64,000 bases of DNA, taken from assembly GCA_029204225.1 (NCBI GenBank), contig CM055100.1:7888713-7952712 (forward strand), read 5' to 3'. Positions 54,139 through 63,690 of the stretch are shown one piece after another; the stretch's first letter is position 1, and each line of letters opens with the position of its first letter. This DNA is from Diphasiastrum complanatum (lineage: Eukaryota > Streptophyta > Lycopodiopsida > Lycopodiales > Lycopodiaceae). Both the position numbers and the translations under genes were made by a program. Below the pieces are notes generated by a model, which was not told the origin of the DNA, ran no database searches, and was given only the letters and a program-made list of their open reading frames with translations.

Positions 54139-55050
54139 TACCCTCATGCTTCCTGTAAATCAAGCCATAATCTGAAGTGCCTTTTACACATGCAAAATGC
54201 GCTTAGCTGTCTTCCAATGCGTTTCTGTAGGTGCTACCATAAACTGACTTACAATACCAACAACATAGCATATATCTGGTCTAGTTGTGGTAAGGTAAAT
54301 CAAGCTCCCTACTAACTGCCTATACAGCGTAGCATCAAATGACTGTAACTCATCAAGCTTAGAAAGCTTTTTACCTGGTTCAATAGGAGTATTCACTGGT
54401 TTGCAGTCCTACAACCTAAACCTGTGTAGCAACTCTTTGACATACTTCACCTATGTTAAACCCACTTCGTGTCCTTATTGCCACACCTCTACTCCAAGGC
54501 AATAATGCATTAGGCTAAGATCTGTCATCTCGAATTGTTCCATGAGATCTTTCTTGATCATATTTAGCATCTCTTGATTATTTCTTGTAATAATCAAGTC
54601 ATCAACATAAAGAGCAATCAAAGCAACCATACCATCAAAGCATAAGACATATAGATTTGGATCAGAGTGTGTTCTCACCATCCCCTTTGAATGAAAGTAG
54701 GTATTAATCCTGCAATACCACGCACGTGGTATCTGTTTAAGACCATAAAGCACTTTCTTCAAGCGACATACTTTATTTTCCTGTCCCTTTGCTACAAAGC
54801 CTTCAGGTTGATCCATGAACACCTTTTCTTCTAACTCACCATTTAGAAAAACAGATTTTACATCCATCTGATGCAAAGGCCAACCAAAATGTGAAGCTAA
54901 AGCAACAAGTAGACGTAGAGTATTCCATTTGCAAATTGGTGCAAAGGTCTCCTCATAGTTGATGCCTTTACTTTGTGCATACCCTTTGATCACCAATCTT
55001 GCCTTGTGCTTTGCTATACTTCCATCTGCATGGTACTTCGTCCTGTATAC
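54139..55050 (-). pseudogene. Copia-H RT, upstream copy (H2)
   Basis: RT again: [64 protein letters not shown], then NTPIEPGKKLSKLDE and ICYVVGIVSQFM. It covers the same span as 53236-54138. H2 keeps the undeleted forms of the two upstream lesions, so H1 and H2 are not a simple recent duplication of one sequence. Confidence 0.88.
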
Positions 55051-56237
55051 CCATTTGCAACCAATGGGTTTCTTGCCAACTGGTGGTTCTACTTAGTCCC
55101 ATGTGCTATGCTTAGCAATTGACTCCATCTCCTCTCCCATGTCCTTGACCCAAATGTCATCATCCTTCGCTTCACCATAAGTCGAAGGTTCTTTGCTTTG
55201 AATAATGCTAGATAGGAGAGCATAATTTGCTTCATACCTTTCAAGTTGTGTCTTCTCTCTTGTTGATGTTCGTAGCTCTCCCTGGCTAGTGGAAAGTCAT
55301 CCATTTCGCGGCCCTCCAACAATCTCTCAAACCACTTAGGGAGCTTCCTATTAGGTGATCGGCTTCCTGGTAAAAATGTATCCCACAGTACATCCTTCTC
55401 CTTGCGTTTGTCACCTGCAAATTCAATCCTTCTTGCACCAAAAGGTTTGTCTCTACCTCTCCAACCCATCTCTTGAGGTTGAGTAGTAGTATCTTGAGAT
55501 GTATCCTCTTTTTCATCACTTGGAAGGTCAATGAATGGATCATCATCAAGTGGTATCCTCACTATACCATCTTTTCCACTGGATGTATCTATCTTCTCAG
55601 CATCCTCATCTTCATACATCTTGGATTCATCAAAGATAACATCACGACTTATATGGATTTTGTTTTCCACTGGATCAGAACATCTATAGCCCTTTACACG
55701 ATCATCATATCCTAGGAATATACACTTGATAGCATTTATATCAAGTTTATGTCTCTCTTCCTTAGGAACGTGTACAAAAGCCTTACATCCAAAGATTCGC
55801 AAGTGGTTCACCTTTGGCTTCTTCTTCGTGAATGCTTCCTCAGGTTTTATCTTTGGTATGACAATGGTAGGACTTCTATTTTTAAGATAGGCTGCCGTGC
55901 TACATGCTTCTGACCAAAAATCTTTTGGTAGTTTCATCTCAGCAAGCATAGATCTGGCACTTTCCACAATTGTATGATTCTTGCGCTCAACTACACCATT
56001 GAGAGCAGGAGTATGAGCTTGTGTAAATTGTCTTTTAATCCCACATTGATCACAAAGATCATTGAAGTCATTAGACTTGTACTCACCTCCACTATCTGAT
56101 CTTAGGACTTTGATCTTCGTACCTGTCTAATTTTTGACCAATGCTTTGAAGCTCTTGAAATTGTCAAATGCATCCGATTTCTTCTTCAAGAAGTATATCC
56201 ACGGCTTACATGACATATCATCAATAAAGGTCATGAA
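55051..56237 (-). pseudogene. Copia-H integrase
   Basis: FMTFIDDMSCKPWIYFLKKK; LRSDSGGEYKSNDF; NGVVERKNHTIVESARSML, with the catalytic Asp and Glu visible; then FGCKAFVHVPKEERHKLD and FLGYDDRVKGY. A TAG near 56129 breaks the core. The linker to RT (DKPFGARRIEFAGDKRKEKD, KWFERLLEGREMDDFP) matches Copia-G. Confidence 0.88.
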
Positions 56238-56820
56238 TTAGAAGGCTTTACCTACGGACATGGTCTTCATAGGCCAGCATAAATCTGTGTGGAGTTTATC
56301 CAGGATGTTCTTTGCTCTTGCAACACTCCCTTTATTGAACTTCTCTCGATGCTGCTTCCCATATACACAAGATTCACACATCGATTTCAAGTGATCTTCT
56401 ATGGTAGGCAATCCTGTTATCATCTCCAATCTTCTCATCAAACTGAGGCTTCCCAAGTTCAAGTGACCAAGCCTCTTATGCCACAACTCAGTTTGTGATG
56501 GAATGGACGATACAAGTCAATGTTGCCCCTTGATTGTAGCATTCAACCTGTACAATTTTGTATTGGGCTCCCTTACTCCATCCGCAATAACTTTGAACTT
56601 TTGGTTCACATCCTTCACAAAGCAACGATCATGGGCGAATTTTACTATCAATTTTTGATGAGTAATAACTCCAACAAAAAGTAGATTTTTCTTCAAACAT
56701 GGTACGTAAAGTACCTCCCTGATCATCCTGCTTTTGCCATCAGGTAGTTGGATTGAAACGGTGCCTATCCCTAGATCCTGCACACCTCACCATTTGCTTG
56801 TGAAATAAACGTTCCATTAT
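56238..56820 (-). pseudogene. Copia-H GAG-pre-integrase and protease C-terminal half
   Basis: MWHKRLGHLNLGSLSLM with CESCVYGKQHREKF (HHCC finger complete) at 56238-56486, and LPDGKSRMIREVLYVPCLKK with NLLFVGVITHQKL at 56517-56783. Frames are separate. Confidence 0.87.
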
Positions 56821-57769
56821 CCAACACTTTCAAGCTACTGAACCAATTCTTGTTACCTGCCATGTGTCTTGTGGCTCCCGAGTCAATATACCACGGTTGA
56901 TCATCTTGATTAGATGACAATGCAAATATGAAGATGCTAGAGTCTTCAATCTCACCCTCATCGACAAGGTTACCTGCTTGTTTTGGTTTTTCCTTGTCTT
57001 GTTCCGCCAGGAATTTGCGACATTCACTCTCCAATGGCCCTTTTTACCACAATGGAAGCACTTGTCTTTTTTTTTTTGTCTTACCGGAAGATCCCTCATC
57101 CTCCTGAGACTTGGCAAATTGCTGCTTAAACTTCTTCTTGCTCTTTCCCTTGCCTTGTTTTTGGCATGTCGCAAGTGCTTGATTGTCAGTAGTTTGACGT
57201 CTAGCTTTTACCATTTCTCACCGTTGTTCTTCTTGTATCAAAATTCCTGTGAGCTCGTCAAAGGTTGGCAATCTTTCTCTTGATGGTATTCTGCTCACAA
57301 ACATCGATTAGGGTTCTGCAATGCCACACAATGCATTGTGCACCTCACCAATAGAATGCAATTCATCCCTCATTGTCTTGATTCTGGTCATGTACGTCTG
57401 AATGTGCTTTCCTTGTTCTAGGCGGGCACTATTCAGCTTTGACTTCAGAAACATGATTCTTGACGAATTTGACGTCTCGAACTGCTCCTTTAGCACATCC
57501 CATGCCTGTCTGGGTGTAACAACATCACAAATGTGGGTAATGATGTGATCCTTCATTGACAAGTTAATGAAGGTCAAAGCGTTCCTCATCTTTTTGTCGA
57601 ACACTTTGATATCCGCTTCAGTTGGCGGCCTTCTCTCATTACCTGTGATGACTTCCCACACGTCTTTCTCCATCAGTATGTTTTTCATTTTGAATTTTCA
57701 CATTGCATAGTTGGAAATCCCGTCCAATTTGCTACTTTCACTCAAAATGGACTCTCCCATGTTTGCCAT
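56771..57769 (-). pseudogene. Copia-H gag, zinc knuckle and protease active site
   Basis: Gag starts at 57769 (MANMGESILSESSKLDG), TGA where Trp is expected in NYAMWKFKMKN, then MEKDVWEVITGNERRPPTEA. A TAA-like break near 57305 is followed by knuckle KCFHCGKKGHWRVECRKF across two frames at 57020-57070, and protease PWYIDSGATRHMAGNKNWF (D-S-G) at about 56895. Confidence 0.88.
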
Positions 57770-58130
57770 CGCAAAACTGCTTGAAACTTCTGTCGTAGAC
57801 TAAAAACAGTATGCCAAGGCCAATAATGATGTTAGAAGTTGAAAATAATGACTTGCACTTTTTCCCTTACCAGGCCACTCGCGGCTTTTCCACCAATTTG
57901 AAAGCCAAATCGGCGTCGCCTTCCGAAATGCACTCAGTTGTCAACTCCCAACTTCGTGCCCAATGAAATGGTGAAATCACTTCTGGCGCACTTCGAACAC
58001 TTTCTCCGCTGCAATCACTCTGTTTTGCTGTACTGTACTTGCAGGTACAGTCCGAGTGCCCTTTGTTTGGAGGTTACAGTCTTTCGTTTGGGTCAAAACG
58101 GGCAAAGGACCCAAAAATAGGGATTTTCTT
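57770..58130. other. Region upstream of Copia-H gag
   Basis: No primer-binding site, LTR end or gene seen. Moderately GC-rich; possibly the Copia-H leader at its right-hand start. Confidence 0.4.
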
Positions 58131-58262
58131 TGTTTTTGAACTGTTTTTTTACCTTGAAGAAACTTCACTCTTCACTTGTGAAGGGACCCAACTCAACTTT
58201 TCACTTTGAGAATTTTTAATGAAGTTGAAGACTAAAATGCACTTCACTCCTTCAGGGCCCAC
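58131..58262 (+). repeat. Repeat R1, left flank of SMC3-like region
   Basis: About 130 bp similar (roughly 75-80% by eye) to 59991-60114 in direct orientation: TTTTTGAACTGTTT, GAAGAAACTTCAC, GGGACCCAACTCAA and TTTTTAATGAAGTTG occur in the same order. Confidence 0.65.
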
Positions 58263-58744
58263 TTCAGTTAAATCCGACGATGGATTTCAATCCTGTGGTT
58301 CAAATTGTAATTAATCTTGTTCGTCGATCGTTGTGGAGAAAGATCTGATGGACTTCATTGCATTGTTGCGTCCTCAAAAAATAATACTTGTTATGAAGCT
58401 GATGAATTTTGATTTTAATGCACCAATTCCGAGTTTAAAGCATAAAATGTGAACAACTTAGGACAAAGGGGTCCTAAAAATAATAAAAATAATAAAAAAT
58501 AAGCAATGAAACTTGAGCACTGTACTCAGCTATGAACCTAGCAATTTCCATTTTTACATCAGTAAATTCCGACGTCAAACGCAAAAGGTAAGGCTACACA
58601 AAGACAGGGAATTAACAAACTTGGAAAGGGGCCTTTACTTCAAAAAAAATTTGTTTGTACAGATCTACAACAAGATGATCAGCGCTACAGATCCGAGAAA
58701 GCTCAGCACAGATCTAGAACAATTTGATCAGCGCTACAGATCTG
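58263..58744. other. Unassigned stretch before the SMC3-like fragment
   Basis: No gene supported. GATCAGCGCTACAGATC occurs twice (58677 and 58730), a short duplication. A frame at 58513-58755 may be the upstream part of the SMC3-like fragment but I cannot align it. Confidence 0.4.
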
Positions 58745-59113
58745 AGCAGAAATGAAATCATGGAGATGATAGCCAGTGACTATAGAAAAAATCAAGCTCT
58801 TAGTTCAGGAGATAGATCAAAATATTACAGCCGTACTTAGCGATCAATAGAAACTGGATGCCAAGAGAAGCCATCACTGGAGCAGCTGAAATATGATATT
58901 GCCAGTGCAAAGAAGCAAGAGACTTCTTTCATCAGGGCTTTTGAGAAAAAGAGAAAACTACTGGCTAATGCACACAATCAAATTGGGCAGCTAAAGTCAG
59001 GAATAGCCGTGAAGCAAGCAGAGATGGGTACAGAACTTATTGGCCACATGACAGAAGAAGAAAAAGCCCAGATATCTCTCCTTAATCTAGAAATAACTCA
59101 GTTCAAAGAGGCG
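58745..59113 (+). pseudogene. SMC3-like cohesin subunit fragment
   Basis: Across three frames it reads NEIMEMIASDYRKNQAL, VQEIDQNITAVLSDQ (TAG) KLDAKRSH, then LEQLKYDIASAKKQETSFIR and AEMGTELIGHMTEEEKAQIS, then LNLEITQF. From memory of the family this matches the coiled-coil arm of plant SMC3 (MEQLK.DIANA, AEMGTEL..HLTPEE, LNPEI). SMC3 is about 1200 residues, so this is about a tenth of it, without hinge or ATPase motifs. Two frameshifts and one stop show it is dead. The last frame continues into GC-rich sequence to 59248. Likely a host gene fragment carried by a transposon; whether copied from mRNA cannot be judged. Confidence 0.72.
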
Positions 59114-59248
59114 CAGCAGAGAGATAGGGAGACCGGGCGGGGGGGGCATCGCGAGGAGGGAGAGAGGTACGGGCTAGAGAGGCGCGCGGGAGGAGAGAGG
59201 CGTCGCGTGGAGGGAACAGGGCGCCAGGGGAGAAAAAGGGGAACATAG
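59114..59248 (+). other. GC-rich purine block
   Basis: About 130 bp of G/A-rich DNA with many CpG dinucleotides (runs of G, CGCGCGGG), in sharp contrast to its surroundings. No gene recognised. Confidence 0.55.
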
Positions 59249-59990
59249 GTTTAGGTTTAGGTTCCTTTTTTCTATGTGCTATATACCCAGATTAGGGTTA
59301 AAAAATTTTGGCAGCATTTTTCTCTCTTTTTTGCACTTTTTTTTTGCCCTAAATTGCGAACCTAGGATTAGGGTTGTGCAAGGGTAGACTTAGGCCAGAT
59401 TTTTGTTTTGAAAAAACCTATGAAATTCCAAAATGAAGAAATTAAAAAAATTTACAAAGAACCAAAACTTCAAAAATGGAAGGTTGAAGTGCTTCTCTCC
59501 CAAATCTTCTACCAAAACTAGAATTAGACCTCTTTCACAAGAATTGTCATATCTCTCTCTCAACTTTCAACCAAATTGGCTGCAAATTGGCTCAAATTCA
59601 AGCTAAGAGTGAGATCTACAATCCTATAGAAATACAATCATGAAATTCGACCAAAAATTCAGCCAAAAATAGAAAAAAATAGACTACAAAAACTGTCACT
59701 AGCTAAAATTGGAATGAAAACACAAAAATGGCCATAACTTGGTCATTATAGCTCCAAATCAGAAAAGTTTAGTACTTCCAAAAAGCTAAAAGAAAGATCT
59801 ACTATTATACAACAAGAAACTACACAAAAAATTGAAGATTAGATGGTTAAAAATTGAATCAAAGCTTGTTGAAAATTGAAAAAAAAACAAGAAAACTAGA
59901 ACAAGAAACTCTACCAAATTTAATGAAATCCACGAAATATGATGGGGAAAGGATCTAATTCCCTGATGGCCGCATTGAGGGACTTTTCTA
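59249..59990. other. AT-rich stretch
   Basis: No gene, LTR end or primer-binding site seen. Contains three TTTAGG units (59246-59263). Confidence 0.4.
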
Positions 59991-60114
59991 GTTTTTGAAC
60001 TGTTTATTCAAAGTGAAGAAACTTCACCTTTCATGAACTTGGGACCCAACTCAATTTTCACTTTGAAATTTTTTAATGAAGTTGCAATGTGAATTGCACT
60101 TCAGGCCCCTTCCA
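59991..60114 (+). repeat. Repeat R2, right flank of SMC3-like region
   Basis: Partner of 58131-58262 in direct orientation. Confidence 0.65.
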
Positions 60115-60831
60115 TTGAAATTCAAGTGGATTTAAGGAGATCCAACGATCAGATTTAATCCAATGGTGCTCCCTTTTCCAGATCACCGTCGTCGATCTAC
60201 AAAGGAGCTTATCATGTGGTCACCAGCCTGCCCGTGCGCCAAACTCTTTTCTTGGAGACACCAACTCCCTCGAGCCACTACAACTTCAACTTGGTTGGAC
60301 GCGTGTGAGCCACACTCTCTCTCTATTTGCGACCGTGCATACCTTGGCGATTTTCAGCTTGATCAAGCTCAGTTTTAAATCAATTTGAGTGCAATCTGAG
60401 GCCTAGAGCAAGGTCACCCTACTGATTCCAATTCTATAGAGAGTTCAATTATGAAATTCCGTGGAGAAACGATGATTTTAGCTCAACTTGACAAAAGTGG
60501 CTTTTTTCAACTTTTATCGCAAATCTGCTAGGTTATCTGTCTGTAGACAAATCTCTGATACAAACCTCAGAATCTTTCCATGGCTGGTTGACAATATAAT
60601 TTTCTTTTTTCCTGTCCTTACGGCATCCAGAACGGTGCACAAACAGCGAAGAAATCACTTGTTATATGTAGAAAACCGTAACCCCAAACCGGTTTCAATT
60701 TTCAATTGGTTTCAAAATTGTCAATTTTCCACCAAATTTTTTCTTGCTAGATGCTGTGCACATGCTAATAAGCCCTCTGCTGAGCTTGGAAAGACTCTAT
60801 AAACTAGAAACCGTGCACCAGTACTTCACTT
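60115..60831. other. Unassigned stretch before Copia-G
   Basis: Short frames only (for example 60163-60378 and 60488-60802), without recognisable motifs. Nothing I can support as a gene. Confidence 0.4.
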
Positions 60832-62733
60832 TCCGTCTACAACCCACCGCAAACCTCGAACTCCCAAAAGACGGCTCTCAAGTGATGAACATGAGGATAC
60901 ATCTCAAGATACTACTACTCAACCTCAAGAGACAGCTGGGAGAGTAGAGACAAACCTTTTGGTGCAAGAAAGATTGAAGTTGCGAGTGACAAACGCAAGG
61001 AGAAGGATGTACCGTGGGATACATTTTCACCAGGAAGACGATCACTTGACATGAAGCTCCGTAAGTGGTTTGAGAGATTGTTGGAGAGACGTGACATGGA
61101 TGACTTTCCAGGATCATCTAGTCAGGGAGAGCTACAAAGATCAACAAGAGAGAAGACACAACCTGAAAGGTATGAAGCAAATTATGCATTATTCAAACCA
61201 AAGAACCTTTGACTTATGGTGAAGCGAAGGATGATGACATTTGGATCAAGGCCATGGGAGAGGAGATGGAGTCAATTGCTAAGCATAGCACATGGGACTT
61301 AGTAGAACCACCAGTTGGCAAGAAACCCATTGGCTGCAAATGGGTATACATGACTAAGTACCATGCAAATGGAAGTATACCAAAGCACAAGGCAAGATTA
61401 GTGATCAAAGGGTATGCACAAAGTAAAGGCATCGACTATGAGGAGACTTTGTGCCGGTATGTAAGTGGAATACTCTACGTCTACTTGTTGCTTTAGCTTC
61501 ACATTTTGGTTGGCCTTTGCATCAGATGGATGTGAAATCTGCTTTTCTAAATGGTGAGTTAGAAGAAGAGGTGTTCATGGTCAACCTAAAGGCTTTGTAG
61601 CAAAAGGACAGGAAATTAAAGTATGTCACTTGAAGAAAGCACTTTATGGTCTTAAACAGGCACCACGTGCGTGGTATAGCAGGATTGATGCCTACTTTCG
61701 TTCAAAGGAGATGGTGAGAACACATTCTGATCCAAATCTGTATGTCTTATGCTTTGATAGTATGGTTGCTTTGATTGCTCTTTATGTTGATGACTTGATT
61801 ATTATGAGAAATAATCAAGAGATAATAGACATAATCAAGAAAGACCTCATGAAACAATTTGAGATGACGGATCTCAGCCTGATGCATTACTGCCTTGGAG
61901 TAGAAGTGTGGCAAAAAGGACATGAAGTGGGTTTAACACAGGTGAAATATGTCAAAGAGTTACTACACAGGTTTAGGTTGCAGGATTGCAAACCAGTAAA
62001 CACTCCTATTGAACCAGGTAAAAAGCTTTCTAAGCTTGATGAATCACAGTCATTTGATGCTACGCTATATAGACAGTTAGTAGGGAGCTTGATTTACCTT
62101 ACCACAACTAGACCAGATATATGCTATGCTGTTGGCATTGTAAGTCAATTTATGACAGCACCTACGGAAACGCATTGGAAAGCAGCTAAACGCATTTTGC
62201 GTTATGTGAAAGGCACATCAGAGTATGGCTTGATTCACAGGAAGCATGATGGTTTACCTGAGTTGTGTGGCTATGTGGATGCGGACTGGAGAGGTGACTA
62301 TGATGATCGTAGATCCACCACATGATATTTATTTCAGTTTTGTGGTAATTGCTTTTCCTGGTCTAGTAAGAAGCAAAGTACAATTGCTCTTTCCACCACA
62401 GAACCAGAGTATAAGGCAATGTGTAGTGCTGCACAAGAAGCTATATGGTTGAGACAAATCTTGGAAGAGATTGGCATGAAGCAGAAAAATCCCACAACTT
62501 TACATAGCGACAATCAGAGTGGCACTCAGCTAGCAAAGACTCCAGTGTTCCATGCGAGAACTAAACACATTGAGATTCAATATCACTTCATACGTGAAAG
62601 ACTGCTAAGTTGTGAAATTCATGTTGTTCATTGTAGCACAGAAGAACAACTAGTTGATATTTTCACTAAACCACTTACTGGAGAAAAGTTTGATAAGTTT
62701 AGATCAAAATTTTCTGTATTTAAAGTTTGTTGA
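60832..62733 (+). pseudogene. Copia-G linker, reverse transcriptase and RNase H
   Basis: Linker: [95 protein letters not shown] at about 61785, NTPIEPGKKLSKLDE. RNase H: YVDADWRGDYDDRRS, SAAQEAIWLRQILEE, HARTKHIEIQYHF. Three lesions are shared with Copia-H1: GTGCCGGTATGTAAG near 61450, GGTCAACC near 61580 and the break after RRSTT at 62325. From 61630 to 62325 only four of 231 residues differ from H1. Confidence 0.92.
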
Positions 62734-62777
62734 CTTTAAAGCTATGTATATGACTGTATAAAAAGTGACTCTACTTT

Positions 62778-62788
62778 AAGGGAGAGAG
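62778..62788 (+). other. Copia-G polypurine tract
   Basis: AAGGGAGAGAG abutting TTAGAATT. Confidence 0.8.
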
Positions 62789-63063
62789 TTAGAATTAAAG
62801 TTAGAATCACTGTGTGACTGTAAGTGAGTCCTATCAGTGGATAAGGATCAGTTGGCCTCGCCACGAGGCAAGTCGACGGGACACGTGTCCCGTCGACGAC
62901 AACTTGGGTCATGCATGGGTTGCTTGAGTGAACAACTATATGTACAGTGTAATTTCATTTTGAGAAATACAGTTGCTATGTGAGCTTGCTGAGGAGAGTG
63001 ATTTTCTGTCTATGTTACTGTGTAGCATGATCTGTGTTCCTGTGCAAAGCAAATTCTAAGTCA
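62789..63063 (+). repeat. Copia-G LTR (about 275 bp)
   Basis: TTAGAATTAAAG...TTCTAAGTCA. It holds a 26-bp perfect palindrome at 62872-62897 centred on ACACGTGT and a stem GCCTCG/CGAGGC just upstream (about 62855-62869). Confidence 0.8.
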
Positions 63064-63065
63064 AA

Positions 63066-63077
63066 TGGTATCAGAGC
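63066..63077 (+). other. Primer-binding site after Copia-G LTR
   Basis: TGGTATCAGAGC, two bases after the LTR's CA. Confidence 0.93.
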
Positions 63078-63690
63078 TTTTTTGTTTCAGGTTATGAAAG
63101 GATCAGCCATCTTTATCAAGGATTTGGAGGAGTTACCAATGGTAGAGCATGCTAGATTGATTTCTACTAAAAAATCAGCATTTTTGCATGTGTAGAATTG
63201 ATCTTTTGTAGGTCAAAACTCAATATAGGGTTATATACTTGATCAATTCCAATTTCACACTTGGATAACTGGATTTAGATGATTTTTGGTGAATTAGGAA
63301 GGTCTCATTGGAGTCTACAAGAAGATATATCAAGTTTTTAGAAATTGCATGTAGAATTTGAGATATTCAATTTTTTGTGATTTTGTCAAAACCCTAATTT
63401 TGATTGGATCTCTAGTTTGTAAGGTTACTGAGCTTCATTTGAGTGCGTTTCAATCTTAGGAAGTGGCAAGAATCATTAGGTTGAGGATAGATCATAGGTT
63501 GATCAAGATCTCACTATTCTATGTGTTGATTTTCTAGTTAGAAGTGCTAGAAGAGATTTGAGAGGTTCCATATCTTTGTGATTTCTTCTTGAGTTCATTT
63601 GTTGACATTCAAGAGAGTGCTTTGTGCATTGGAACAGGTTGAAAGAGAAGATCAGGTCACTTCAACATGGCTACAAGTGGAGGCTTTATG
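63078..63690 (+). mobile_element. Leader and gag start of a Copia-III-like element
   Basis: Leader aligns with the Copia-III leader 17955-18538 over its whole length. Gag starts at 63667 (MATSGGFM, compare MASNGGIM of Copia-II) and is cut after eight codons by another LTR. Confidence 0.82.

Larger units (their letters stand above)
52426..57769 (-). mobile_element. Copia-H: Ty1/copia element with duplicated RT
   Basis: Minus strand: gag start at 57769, knuckle, protease, integrase, RT, then a second copy of RT followed by RNase H, polypurine tract and LTR. No primer-binding site or 5' LTR lies upstream of gag. Confidence 0.87.
60832..63063 (+). mobile_element. Copia-G: 5'-truncated Ty1/copia element
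   Basis: Begins inside the integrase-RT linker and runs through RT, RNase H, polypurine tract and LTR. Sister of Copia-H1 in inverted orientation. The LTR is directly followed by a primer-binding site and leader of another copia family. Confidence 0.87.

Noticed and set aside
59246-59263. TTTAGG repeated three times, telomere-like
   Set aside because: Plant telomere unit is TTTAGGG; three six-base units are too few and the wrong length.
60163-60802. Short frames between R2 and Copia-G as host genes
   Set aside because: No motifs, no splice-site evidence, codon use not distinct; cannot be supported.
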